Of a stretch of 33,804 nt of DNA, positions 19,479 to 27,906 are shown one piece after another. Position 1 is the first letter of the stretch. Every line of letters starts with the position of its first letter. Source of the DNA: an uncultured Tateyamaria sp. (GTDB taxonomy: Bacteria > Pseudomonadota > Alphaproteobacteria > Rhodobacterales > Rhodobacteraceae); contig CAJQRC010000052.1 of assembly GCA_905480645.1 (NCBI GenBank), positions 1 through 33,804 of the forward strand. The letters run 5' to 3'. The notes beneath the pieces are model-generated. The model made no database searches. It was given only the letters and a program-made list of their open reading frames with translations, and had not been told where the DNA came from. Both the position numbers and the translations under genes were made by a program.

Positions 19479-19535
19479 CTGGACTTAATTTGCTTTCGCA
19501 TCTGGCCCTAACCGTGCAAGGCGGGTGCATATAAA
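19479..19535 (+). promoter_or_regulatory. Candidate TauR operator and xsc promoter
   Basis: Two direct repeats, CTGGACTTAA (19479-19488) and CTGGCCCTAA (19502-19511), have starts 23 bases apart, about two helical turns. They match the TauR box CTGGACYTAA as I remember it for Rhodobacterales. A -10-like TATAAA lies at 19530-19535, so the proximal repeat covers the -35 position. No good -35 is visible there, as expected for an activator-dependent promoter. xsc starts at 19592. Confidence 0.65.
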
Positions 19536-19591
19536 TAATGGTCAGAACACAAGGGCGATTCGAAGCCCAAAATTTCCGGAGAGCTGCCAAA

Positions 19592-21373
19592 ATGAAAATG
19601 ACCACTGAAGAAGCTTTTGTAAAAACACTACAGATGCACGGTATTAGTAATGCATTTGGAATCATTGGCTCAGCCATGATGCCAATTTCAGACATATTTC
19701 CTGATGCGGGAATCAAATTCTGGGACTGTGCTCACGAAACTTCTGGCGGTATGATGGCAGATGGGTTCACCCGCGCTACTGGAAAAATGTGCATGATGAT
19801 TGCTCAAAATGGTCCTGGTATCACAAATTTTGTTACAGCTGTGAAAACGGCATACTGGAACCACACACCGGTTTTACTGGTCACGCCACAAGCCGCAAAC
19901 AAAACCATCGGCCAAGGTGGCTTTCAAGAGATGGAACAAATGAACTTGTTCAAAGATTGCGTAGCATATCAAGAAGAAGTCCGTGATCCTACTCGGATCG
20001 CCGAAACGCTAAACCGAGTAATTATGCAAGCCAAACGCGCTTCTGCGCCTGCCCAAATCAACGTTCCACGTGACTTCTGGACTCAAGTAGTCGATATTGA
20101 GCTTCCGGTGATTGTTGATTTTGAATTACCTCAAGGCGGGGATACAGCAGTGACAGAAGCTGCAAAAATCCTGAGTGAGGCAAAGTTTCCTGTTATTCTC
20201 AACGGGGCTGGTGCAGTGTTATCTAAAGGGGGTATCGAAGCCTCTCGCGTTTTAGCTGAGCGGCTCGACGCACCTGTATGCGTCGGCTATCAGCACAATG
20301 ATGCATTCCCAGGAAGTCATCCCCTTTTTGCTGGCCCTCTCGGTTATAATGGCTCCAAAGCAGGCATGCAGCTAATAAGTAAAGCAGACGTGGTTCTGTG
20401 TCTTGGCACACGTCTCAATCCATTTTCCACCTTACCCGGTTATGGTATAGAATACTGGCCATCAGATGCAAAAATCATCCAGGTGGATTTGAACCCCGAT
20501 CGCATCGGTTTAACAAAGAAGGTGACTGTAGGCATTGTCGGCGACGCAGCAAAAGTGGCGACTGGCATAGTCGCAAAACTAGCAGACCACGCGGGCGATA
20601 CTGATCGTTCCGAGCGAAAGAATACAATCGCAACAACCAAGTCAGCATGGGCGCAAGAACTTACTTCTATGACAGAAGAGCAAGATGACGCTGGAACTGA
20701 CTGGAATGTTCGCGCACGTGCGGCGAAGCCAGACTGGATGGCCCCTCGCATGGCCTGGCGCGCCATCCAAGCCGCACTTCCCAATGACGCTATTATTTCT
20801 TCAGATATTGGCAACAACTGTGCCATCGGAAACGCCTATCCATCATTTAATGAAAGCCGTAAATATCTGGCGCCAGGGCTCTTTGGCCCATGTGGATATG
20901 GTCTACCGTCAATTGTTGGTGCAAAAATTGGACAACCAAATGTTCCAGTCGTGGGCTTTGCTGGCGACGGTGCTTTTGGCATTTCAGTAAATGAATTGAC
21001 TGCTATAGGCCGTGGCGATTGGCCAGCCATTACCCAGATTGTCTTCCGTAATTATCAATGGGGTGCGGAAAAGCGCAATACAACACTCTGGTTTGACGAC
21101 AACTTTGTTGGAACTGAGCTGAACGAAGGTGTCTCATATGCCGGTATAGCTTCAGCTTGTGGCTTAAAAGGTATCGTTGCACGCACTCAAGACGAGCTGA
21201 CTGAAGCACTTTCCCAAGCTATAAAAGATCAGATGGAAAACGGCATCACTACACTAATTGAAGCAATGATTAACCAAGAATTGGGTGAGCCATTCCGGCG
21301 TGACGCGATGAAAACGCCTGTTGCTGTCGCTGGAATTAATAAAAGTGATATGCAAAGCCAGATCGGCTTATAA
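19592..21373 (+). CDS. xsc: Sulfoacetaldehyde acetyltransferase
   Basis: This is a thiamine-diphosphate enzyme that converts sulfoacetaldehyde plus phosphate to acetyl phosphate and sulfite, the desulfonation step of taurine and related C2-sulfonate breakdown. The ATG at 19592 is used because GGAGAG (19578-19583) lies 8 bases upstream and homology begins there (MKMTTEEAFVKTLQMHG); an in-frame ATG at 19538 is ignored. The 593-residue protein has the three domains of the acetolactate-synthase fold. The ThDP-activating Glu49 is in CAHETSGG, and the metal/diphosphate motif starts with GDG at 458-460 (GDGAFGISVNELTAI). The long stretch AQNGPGITNFVTAVKTAYWN is highly characteristic of Xsc. It is the first gene of xsc-pta-soeABC and probably induced by taurine through TauR. 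Confidence 0.96.
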   Translation: MKMTTEEAFVKTLQMHGISNAFGIIGSAMMPISDIFPDAGIKFWDCAHETSGGMMADGFTRATGKMCMMIAQNGPGITNFVTAVKTAYWNHTPVLLVTPQAANKTIGQGGFQEMEQMNLFKDCVAYQEEVRDPTRIAETLNRVIMQAKRASAPAQINVPRDFWTQVVDIELPVIVDFELPQGGDTAVTEAAKILSEAKFPVILNGAGAVLSKGGIEASRVLAERLDAPVCVGYQHNDAFPGSHPLFAGPLGYNGSKAGMQLISKADVVLCLGTRLNPFSTLPGYGIEYWPSDAKIIQVDLNPDRIGLTKKVTVGIVGDAAKVATGIVAKLADHAGDTDRSERKNTIATTKSAWAQELTSMTEEQDDAGTDWNVRARAAKPDWMAPRMAWRAIQAALPNDAIISSDIGNNCAIGNAYPSFNESRKYLAPGLFGPCGYGLPSIVGAKIGQPNVPVVGFAGDGAFGISVNELTAIGRGDWPAITQIVFRNYQWGAEKRNTTLWFDDNFVGTELNEGVSYAGIASACGLKGIVARTQDELTEALSQAIKDQMENGITTLIEAMINQELGEPFRRDAMKTPVAVAGINKSDMQSQIGL

Positions 21374-21378
21374 TCTGC

Positions 21379-21396
21379 ATGTATCAAAAGATACAT
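21379..21396 (+). repeat. Intercistronic hairpin between xsc and pta
   Basis: ATGTATC (21379-21385) and GATACAT (21390-21396) form a perfect 7-base stem with an AAAA loop, 5 bases after the xsc stop and 14 bases before the preferred pta ATG. No T-run follows. It may protect the 3' end of xsc RNA or reduce pta translation relative to xsc. Confidence 0.45.
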
Positions 21397-21410
21397 TTGG
21401 GATGGGCATC

Positions 21411-22424
21411 ATGAATATACTGGAGGGTCTTCAGTCTCGTGCTGCTGCCCATCCCGCACATATCGTTTTGAGCGAAGGCCAGGACATTCGCATAGCAACT
21501 GCTGCTATCAAAGCAGTTGCTGCTGGCTTCGGTCGGCTAACTTTGTTAGGCCAGAAAACAAAGATCGCTAAACTCATTGATGATGCCGGTGGCGCGCTCT
21601 CTAAAAATTTGCAGACCATAAACCCAGTCAACCATCCACTAGAAAACGAGGTAATAACAGCTTTCTTCGAATTGCGAAAACATAAAGGCATTACATTAGA
21701 TCAAGCGAAAACACTCACACATGATCCACTTATTTTTGCTGCTATGTTAGTCCGTCTAGGATATGCTGACGGTACTTTAGGAGGGGCCGTATCAACTACG
21801 TCTGATACAGTTCGGGCTGCACTGCAGGTAATCGGCAAAGCTCCAGAAGCCAAGTTGGTCTCTAGTTGCTTTTTAATGATATTGCCTGACAACCATCAAT
21901 CAGGCCGGCACGCCATGATTTTTTCTGATTGTGGGTTAGTAATTGACCCTTCTGCTCCTGAAATAGCATCAATTGCTGCACAATCAGCACTTTCATGCAA
22001 AGCGCTTATTGCCGAAACTCCTAAGATCGCACTTTTATCTTTTTCTACGAAAGGCAGCGCTACCCATCACAATGTAGACAAGGTCTCTAAGGCAGCTGAA
22101 ATCCTTTTAGATCAGTACCCCAACCTTTCTAGCGATGGTGAATTACAATTTGATGCCGCCTTCTCTCCTGATATCAGTGCATCAAAAGCTAAAGGCTCCA
22201 ATGTTGCAGGTCATGCCAACGTTATGATTTTTCCTAACCTTGACGCTGGAAATATAGGCTACAAGATCGCGCAACGCGTTGGCGGTTGCAAAGCTATTGG
22301 TCCTATCATCCAAGGCCTTGCTCAACCCGCCAATGACCTCAGCCGTGGTTGTACCACAGATGATGTTTTAAACATGATCGCTGTGACAGTCCTGCAATTT
22401 GCAGCCCAGAAAGGGACAATATGA
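21411..22424 (+). CDS. pta: Phosphate acetyltransferase
   Basis: It converts acetyl phosphate, the product of Xsc, and CoA to acetyl-CoA and phosphate, delivering sulfonate carbon to central metabolism. The start is the ATG at 21411, where family homology begins (MNILEGLQSRAAAHPAHIVL); an ATG at 21402 is the alternative. At 337 residues it is the short, single-domain form common in alphaproteobacteria, not the 700-residue enterobacterial form. Family segments visible are VLSEGQDIRIATAA at the N terminus, GGAVSTTSDTVRAALQVIG in the middle, DAAFSPDISASKAKGSNVAGHANVMIFPNLDAGNIGYK and the C-terminal GPIIQGLAQPANDLSRG. No acetate kinase gene is nearby, fitting a catabolic role with Xsc. Its stop overlaps the soeA start (ATGA, 22421-22424). 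Confidence 0.95.
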   Translation: MNILEGLQSRAAAHPAHIVLSEGQDIRIATAAIKAVAAGFGRLTLLGQKTKIAKLIDDAGGALSKNLQTINPVNHPLENEVITAFFELRKHKGITLDQAKTLTHDPLIFAAMLVRLGYADGTLGGAVSTTSDTVRAALQVIGKAPEAKLVSSCFLMILPDNHQSGRHAMIFSDCGLVIDPSAPEIASIAAQSALSCKALIAETPKIALLSFSTKGSATHHNVDKVSKAAEILLDQYPNLSSDGELQFDAAFSPDISASKAKGSNVAGHANVMIFPNLDAGNIGYKIAQRVGGCKAIGPIIQGLAQPANDLSRGCTTDDVLNMIAVTVLQFAAQKGTI

Positions 22425-25231
22425 ACCAGCCTAAACTCGATCTGTCGCCCAAAGTCTCTGACGAGGTTCGCAAAACAACATGCTACATGTGCGCATGTCG
22501 TTGCGGGATCAACGTGCACCTAAAAGATGGAAAAGTGGCATATATCGAAGGCAATAAAGATCATCCAGTCAATAAAGGTGTACTTTGCGCCAAGGGATCT
22601 GCCGGCATCATGCAAGTAAATGCGCCCTCCCGACTTCGAGCCCCACTCAAACGAATAGGTCCACGTGGTTCCGGTAAATTTCAAGAGATTAGCTGGGAAG
22701 AAGCTTTAAATCTTGCGGCTCAAAGACTGGAACCAATTCGCAAGAATGATCCCTCAAAACTTGCCTTTTTCACTGGCCGCGATCAATCTCAAAGCTTTAC
22801 CTCATTCTGGGCACAAAACTTTGGCACCCCGAACTATGCTGCCCATGGCGGTTTTTGTTCTGTAAACATGGCTGCGGCTGGTATTTACACAATGGGTGGT
22901 GCTTTTTGGGAATTCGGACAACCTGACTGGGATCATACTAAACTATTTATGCTATTCGGTGTTGCTGAAGACCACGACAGCAACCCGATCAAAATGGGCA
23001 TTAGCAAACTGAAAGCCCGCGGCGCCCGCATTATTGGCGTAAATCCCATCCGAACTGGATATAATGCAGTAGCAGATGATTGGGTTGGTATCACACCAGG
23101 AACAGACGGATTATTTATTTTATCCTTGATTCATTGCCTAATGAAAGCCGGTAAAATCGATATCAATTATCTTGCCCGTTACACAAATGCATCTTGCTTG
23201 GTAAATGGAGATGAAAAATCATCAGAATTTGGCCTACTCCTTCGAGATATTAATGGTAAAGAATTAGTCATCGATCGCGCATCAGGTAAACCAGTACCGT
23301 TCGACAAAAAAGGTGTTAAACCAGATTTAACTGCCACGCATCGAGCCGCAGGCGTAACAAATCGTACAGTTATGCACTATATGGCTGACCGCTATCTTAG
23401 TGACACTTATGCGCCAGAGGCAGTAGAAAAACGCACCGGAATCTCCGCCAAACGTATTCGCTCAATAGCTACCGAAATAGCGCGGGTTGCATTTGACGAA
23501 GCTATAGAGATTGACGTTGAATGGACAGATTTTCGTGGTGAAACGCATCAAAAAATGCAAGGACGACCGGTAAGTTTCCACTCAATGCGTGGGATTTCTG
23601 CTCATGCGAATGGCTTTCAAACTTGTCGAGCACTCCATGTGTTACAAATTATTTTAGGAACTGTCGAAGTCCCTGGAGGCTTTCGTTTTAAGCCACCCTA
23701 TCCCAAACCAGCAACAGCACACCCCAAACCACACTGCAAAGTAACACCAGGCGCGCCACTAGACGGACCACATTTAGGATTTGTTCATGGCCCAGACGAT
23801 CTTGCGTTGAGAGATGACGGCACTCCTGCCCGTATAGATAAAGCCTTCACTTGGGAGAATCCAATGTCATCACATGGCCTGATGCATATGGTAATTTCAA
23901 ATGCGCATGCCGGTGATCCTTATAAAATAGACACTCTATTTATGTATATGGCTAATATGTCTTGGAATTCATCTATGAACACTCGTGGTGTTATGGATAT
24001 GCTTACGGACAAAGACGAGAATGGAAATTACGTAATTCCATATATTATCTATTCAGATGCATATAGCTCCGAAATGGTGGCTTATGCTGATCTCATTTTG
24101 CCTGATACAACCTATCTCGAACGACACGATTGCATTTCGTTACTTGACCGTCCTATTAGTGAAGCAGATGCCGCCGCCGATGCCATCCGCTGGCCCGTGA
24201 TTGAGCCTGATCGCGATGTTCGTGGATTTCAGTCAGTCCTTTGTGAGCTCGGTGCAAAACTAAATCTACCTGGCTTTGTGAATGGAGACGGCAGCCAAAA
24301 ATATGCTGACTATGGCGACTACATCGTAAACCACATACGCAAACCTGGTATTGGACCATTAGCGGGCTTCAGAGGTGACGGCACTCAGTCGGGCAGAGGT
24401 GACGTGAACCCCAATCAGCTTGATAAATATATAGAAAATGGCGGTTTTTTTGTGGAACATATCCCCGTTGGGGCTAATTATTTCAAACCATGGAATATAG
24501 ACTACCAAAACTGGGCGGTAAGTATGGGCCTTTATGATAGTCCTCAGCCCTACCTGTTTTCCCTTTATGTGGAGCCAATGCGAAAGTTCCAACTCGCTGC
24601 CGAAGGTCATGGCAATCGTCAGCCTCCAGATCATCTGCGTGAGCGAATTAAGGCTACTTTGGATCCATTGCCTATCTGGTATGATCCTACTCCCAAAAAT
24701 AATGCTGATGATTTTCCAATTACTGCTCTCACACAGCGACCAATGGCAATGTACCATTCTTGGGGCTCGCAAAACGCCTGGCTAAGACAAATTCATGGAT
24801 TTAATCCGCTCTACCTTCCGACAAAGTTAATGAACCATAATAAACTGACTGACGGAGATTGGGTGAAGGTGACATCGCCACATGGCGAAATAACCGTTCC
24901 AGTTATGGAGATGTCTGCACTAAATGAAAATACAATATGGACATGGAATGCGATTGGAAAAAGAAAAGGGGCCTGGGCACTTGAGGATAATGCCCCGGAA
25001 AGTACAAAAGGATTTTTACTCAATCACTTGATTCATGAATTACTGCCACCAAAAGGTGATGGTTTGCGTTGGGCAAATTCTGATCCAATCACTGGTCAGG
25101 CTGCCTGGTTTGATTTAAAAGTTCGATTAGAAAAAGTTCACACACTTGATGAAAGTCAACCTGCCATGCCAGCAATTAGATCACCGGTTGGAGTAGGGCC
25201 GAAGACACTCTCTTGGAAGATTGGAAAATGA
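22421..25231 (+). CDS. soeA: Sulfite dehydrogenase SoeA, molybdopterin-containing catalytic subunit
   Basis: This is the catalytic subunit of the membrane-bound sulfite-oxidising enzyme SoeABC (sulfite to sulfate), a 936-residue protein of the DMSO-reductase/polysulfide-reductase molybdoenzyme family. An N-terminal [4Fe-4S] site is formed by Cys21, Cys24, Cys28 and Cys56 (CYMCACRC and GVLCAKG). Cys146 in AAHGGFCSVN lies where the family's Mo ligand is expected. No twin-arginine signal is present, so the enzyme acts on the cytoplasmic side, as known for SoeABC of phototrophic sulfur bacteria and roseobacters. The C-terminal pterin domain includes LTQRPMAMYHSWGSQNAWLRQIHG. Overlaps of 4 bases with pta and with soeB (ATGA) show tight coupling. 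It detoxifies sulfite from Xsc. Without this context the family could be mistaken for thiosulfate or polysulfide reductase. Confidence 0.92.
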   Translation: MNQPKLDLSPKVSDEVRKTTCYMCACRCGINVHLKDGKVAYIEGNKDHPVNKGVLCAKGSAGIMQVNAPSRLRAPLKRIGPRGSGKFQEISWEEALNLAAQRLEPIRKNDPSKLAFFTGRDQSQSFTSFWAQNFGTPNYAAHGGFCSVNMAAAGIYTMGGAFWEFGQPDWDHTKLFMLFGVAEDHDSNPIKMGISKLKARGARIIGVNPIRTGYNAVADDWVGITPGTDGLFILSLIHCLMKAGKIDINYLARYTNASCLVNGDEKSSEFGLLLRDINGKELVIDRASGKPVPFDKKGVKPDLTATHRAAGVTNRTVMHYMADRYLSDTYAPEAVEKRTGISAKRIRSIATEIARVAFDEAIEIDVEWTDFRGETHQKMQGRPVSFHSMRGISAHANGFQTCRALHVLQIILGTVEVPGGFRFKPPYPKPATAHPKPHCKVTPGAPLDGPHLGFVHGPDDLALRDDGTPARIDKAFTWENPMSSHGLMHMVISNAHAGDPYKIDTLFMYMANMSWNSSMNTRGVMDMLTDKDENGNYVIPYIIYSDAYSSEMVAYADLILPDTTYLERHDCISLLDRPISEADAAADAIRWPVIEPDRDVRGFQSVLCELGAKLNLPGFVNGDGSQKYADYGDYIVNHIRKPGIGPLAGFRGDGTQSGRGDVNPNQLDKYIENGGFFVEHIPVGANYFKPWNIDYQNWAVSMGLYDSPQPYLFSLYVEPMRKFQLAAEGHGNRQPPDHLRERIKATLDPLPIWYDPTPKNNADDFPITALTQRPMAMYHSWGSQNAWLRQIHGFNPLYLPTKLMNHNKLTDGDWVKVTSPHGEITVPVMEMSALNENTIWTWNAIGKRKGAWALEDNAPESTKGFLLNHLIHELLPPKGDGLRWANSDPITGQAAWFDLKVRLEKVHTLDESQPAMPAIRSPVGVGPKTLSWKIGK

Positions 25232-25986
25232 CACAACTCCCTCAAACTACTACAAAGAAATTAGGTCTTGTTATCGATCTTGATACCTGTGTCGGCTGTC
25301 ATGCGTGCGTGATTTCTTGCAAGGGTTGGAACACAGAAAATTATGGCGCACCATTGTCAGATACAGATGCCTACGGCTCAGATCCATCTGGTACTTTTCT
25401 AAATAGGGTGCATAGCTATGAAGTTCAGCCAGATCAGGGGCCTGCACAACTTATTCATTTTCCTAAATCCTGCTTACATTGCGAAGACGCTCCATGCGTA
25501 ACTGTTTGCCCTACTGGAGCCAGCTATAAACGGTCTGAGGATGGCATTGTTCTGGTCAACGAAAATGATTGTATAGGTTGTGGACTGTGTGCTTGGGCTT
25601 GTCCCTACGGCGCACGAGAAATGGATGCTGTTGAGAAGGTGATGAAAAAATGTACGCTCTGCGTAGATCGTATTTATAATGAAAATCTACCAGAAGAGGA
25701 CCGTGAACCAGCTTGTGTTCGCACCTGTCCCTCCAATGCACGGCATTTTGGTGATTTCTCTGATCCAGAAAGCAATGTTTCTAGGTTGACTGCAGAACGT
25801 GGAGGCATGGACCTAATGCCAGAACAAAACACTAAACCAGTCAATAAATATTTACCACCACGACCTAAAGATACCCTGTCAAAGACTTCTGATGATATTG
25901 ATGTATTAGCACCTTATTTAGAACCCATTGCACAAGAAACTTCCGGGTTTTTAGGCTGGATTGACAGAACGCTGGAGAAAATCTGA
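25228..25986 (+). CDS. soeB: Sulfite dehydrogenase SoeB, 4Fe-4S electron-transfer subunit
   Basis: This is a 252-residue ferredoxin-like subunit that carries electrons from SoeA to the membrane anchor. There are sixteen cysteines in four clusters: Cys21/24/27/31 (CVGCHACVISC), Cys82/85/90/94 (CLHCEDAPCVTVC), Cys115/118/121/125 (CIGCGLCAWAC) and Cys142/145/163/167. This is enough for four [4Fe-4S] centres, as in DmsB/PsrB. The ATG at 25228 overlaps the soeA stop in ATGA (25228-25231), with GGAAG upstream at 25215-25219; an in-frame TTG at 25213 is not used. The stop overlaps the soeC start by one base (TGATG). There is no signal peptide, matching a cytoplasmic complex. Confidence 0.93.
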   Translation: MTQLPQTTTKKLGLVIDLDTCVGCHACVISCKGWNTENYGAPLSDTDAYGSDPSGTFLNRVHSYEVQPDQGPAQLIHFPKSCLHCEDAPCVTVCPTGASYKRSEDGIVLVNENDCIGCGLCAWACPYGAREMDAVEKVMKKCTLCVDRIYNENLPEEDREPACVRTCPSNARHFGDFSDPESNVSRLTAERGGMDLMPEQNTKPVNKYLPPRPKDTLSKTSDDIDVLAPYLEPIAQETSGFLGWIDRTLEKI

Positions 25987-26858
25987 TGCACCCTGCTCCA
26001 TCCGTTATTTTTTTCACCGTTTTTAGTGGAATAGGCTTCGGCCTTCTTACATTTATGGGCTTGGGATTCCCCAATGTATTCGGATGGAGTGCATTTACAT
26101 TTTTCGTAATTGCATATCTCTGCAGCGTTGGTGGCTTAATTGCATCGACCTTTCACCTTGGCCACCCAGAACGGGCATTAAAGGCCTTCACACAGTGGCG
26201 ATCATCGTGGTTGAGCCGAGAGGGATGGTGCGCAGTAACTGCACTATGCATTATGGCGATTTACGCCTTAGGGCTTGTTTTCTTTAAAGAACGCTGGGCG
26301 TTTTTAGGCATTATTGGTGCAATTCTCTCGATGTTGACCGTATTCACAACGTCAATGATCTACACGCAACTTAAGACTGTTCCCCGCTGGCATACACCCT
26401 TTACACCGATAATATTCTTAATCTTTTCCTTAGCATCAGGAGCGCTACTTTCGGGGGAAGCGCTATTAGCGAGCATTTTAATTGCAATTGCAGGTAGCAC
26501 GCAGATAGTCGCCTGGGTGGTTGGAGATAGAGTATTTAAAATCTCTGGCACAACTATGGCGACCGCTACTGGATTGGGCACTATCGGCTCTGTACGGGCG
26601 TTCGAACCCCCCCATACCGGAACAAACTATTTGCTAAAAGAGTTTGCTTTTGTTGTTGGGCGTAAGCATGGTATTAAATTGCGATTAATATCAATCGGGC
26701 TTCTGGCAGTAATACCAATATTTCTGCTCATTGCACCATTTTCTCACTTGTTGGCCGTGTTAGCTGTGATTAGTCACGTGGCTGGTGCATTTATCGTACG
26801 CTGGTTATTTTTTGCAGAGGCTGAACACGTGGTGGGACTTTACTACGGCAAACGTTAA
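25986..26858 (+). CDS. soeC: Sulfite dehydrogenase SoeC, DmsC-family membrane anchor
   Basis: This is a 290-residue hydrophobic protein with about eight membrane helices, of the DmsC anchor family, which passes electrons to the quinone pool. The N terminus MHPAPSVIFFTVFSGIGFGLL, the loop STFHLGHPERALKAFTQWRSSWLSREG and the C-terminal FAEAEHVVGLYYG are typical of SoeC/DmsC-like anchors. It starts in the soeB stop (TGATG), so it is translationally coupled as the last gene of xsc-pta-soeABC. After it come 36 bases and then dapA on the opposite strand; a weak two-way hairpin lies between. Confidence 0.92.
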   Translation: MHPAPSVIFFTVFSGIGFGLLTFMGLGFPNVFGWSAFTFFVIAYLCSVGGLIASTFHLGHPERALKAFTQWRSSWLSREGWCAVTALCIMAIYALGLVFFKERWAFLGIIGAILSMLTVFTTSMIYTQLKTVPRWHTPFTPIIFLIFSLASGALLSGEALLASILIAIAGSTQIVAWVVGDRVFKISGTTMATATGLGTIGSVRAFEPPHTGTNYLLKEFAFVVGRKHGIKLRLISIGLLAVIPIFLLIAPFSHLLAVLAVISHVAGAFIVRWLFFAEAEHVVGLYYGKR

Positions 26859-26863
26859 AGTTT

Positions 26864-26887
26864 TGCCATGGTCAAGAAACCCTGGCA
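26864..26887. terminator. Hairpin between soeC and dapA, possible two-way terminator
   Basis: TGCCATGG (26864-26871) pairs with CCCTGGCA (26880-26887) with one mismatch and an 8-base loop. The minus-strand reading is followed by AAAACTTT and the plus-strand reading by TTAAGCTTT. Neither has a strong U-run. The position between converging genes supports the idea more than the structure does. Confidence 0.4.
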
Positions 26888-26894
26888 TTAAGCT

Positions 26895-27767
26895 TTACTT
26901 AATATCCGCATGCAACAAAGCGGCATCAACCAATGCTTTAGTATCTTCAGATAAACAAGTTAGAGGCAACCGAACTTCTGGAGAGCAAATGCCTAACTGA
27001 GACATAGCATATTTAACACCAACCAACCCTGGTTCAGTAAATATCGCCTTATGCAAAGGCATCAGTTTATCTTGGATTTCAAGCGCTAAACTGTATTTAC
27101 CCATTGCACACGCTAATTGCATTTGACTGAGCAATTTGGGAGCCACATTTGCAGTCACTGAAATGGCTCCGACACCTCCACAAGCGTTAAAGGCATGCGC
27201 TGTAGCATCTTCACCAGTTAATTGAACAAAATCAGTCCCGCAGGTGATACGAGTGTCTCCTACACGTGACAAGTCACCTGTAGCATCTTTCACACCTACA
27301 ATGCGGGGGAGTTTGGCTAGTTCACCCATAGTCTCTGGCGTCATGTCAATAACAGAACGACTGGGGATGTTATATATGATTATCGGTATATCCGCACAAT
27401 CATGGAGAGCTGTAAAATGCTGAATCAAACCACGCTGTGTTGGCTTGTTGTAATAAGGGGTCACTACAAGCGCTCCACTAGCCCCAATTTTCTCTGCAAA
27501 TTGAACAAAGCGTATCGCTTCAATGGTATTATTAGAACCAGCACCGGCTATCACTGGTACTCGTCCAGCAGTGGCTTGAACTACTGTTTCGATTACAGTC
27601 TCATGCTCCTGATGCGTCAAAGTTGGGCTTTCACCAGTAGTGCCAACAGGAACCAACCCATTTGTACCTTCGTTAATATGCCACTCGACCAAATTCCTAA
27701 GTGTTTCCAGATCCAAAGCGCCGTTAGAAAACGGCGTGATGAGGGCGGTCATAGAACCTCTGAACAT
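26895..27767 (-). CDS. dapA: 4-hydroxy-tetrahydrodipicolinate synthase
   Basis: This is the first committed enzyme of lysine/diaminopimelate synthesis, condensing pyruvate with aspartate semialdehyde in the cytoplasm. The 290-residue TIM barrel has the Schiff-base Lys160 in VGVKDATGD, the catalytic Thr44-Thr45 (PVGTTGES), Tyr132 and Arg137 (IYNIPSRS) and the cross-subunit Tyr105-Tyr106 in VVTPYYNKP. The ATG at 27767 is preceded by GGAG and GGGAG. It is divergent from the lytic transglycosylase gene (139 bases between). Length and residues match true DapA rather than other pyruvate aldolases of the superfamily. Confidence 0.95.
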   Translation of the reverse strand: MFRGSMTALITPFSNGALDLETLRNLVEWHINEGTNGLVPVGTTGESPTLTHQEHETVIETVVQATAGRVPVIAGAGSNNTIEAIRFVQFAEKIGASGALVVTPYYNKPTQRGLIQHFTALHDCADIPIIIYNIPSRSVIDMTPETMGELAKLPRIVGVKDATGDLSRVGDTRITCGTDFVQLTGEDATAHAFNACGGVGAISVTANVAPKLLSQMQLACAMGKYSLALEIQDKLMPLHKAIFTEPGLVGVKYAMSQLGICSPEVRLPLTCLSEDTKALVDAALLHADIK

Positions 27768-27906
27768 TCTCCCACACTCCTTTTTTACAATTTGCTGACA
27801 AACAGCCTAGGATAACTTTTAAATATATCGTTATCGTGAGTTGAAACCCAGCGATTCAAGGATATGCTATAAGCCTCTATCCTTGGGAAGACAGGAAATG
27901 CAATAG

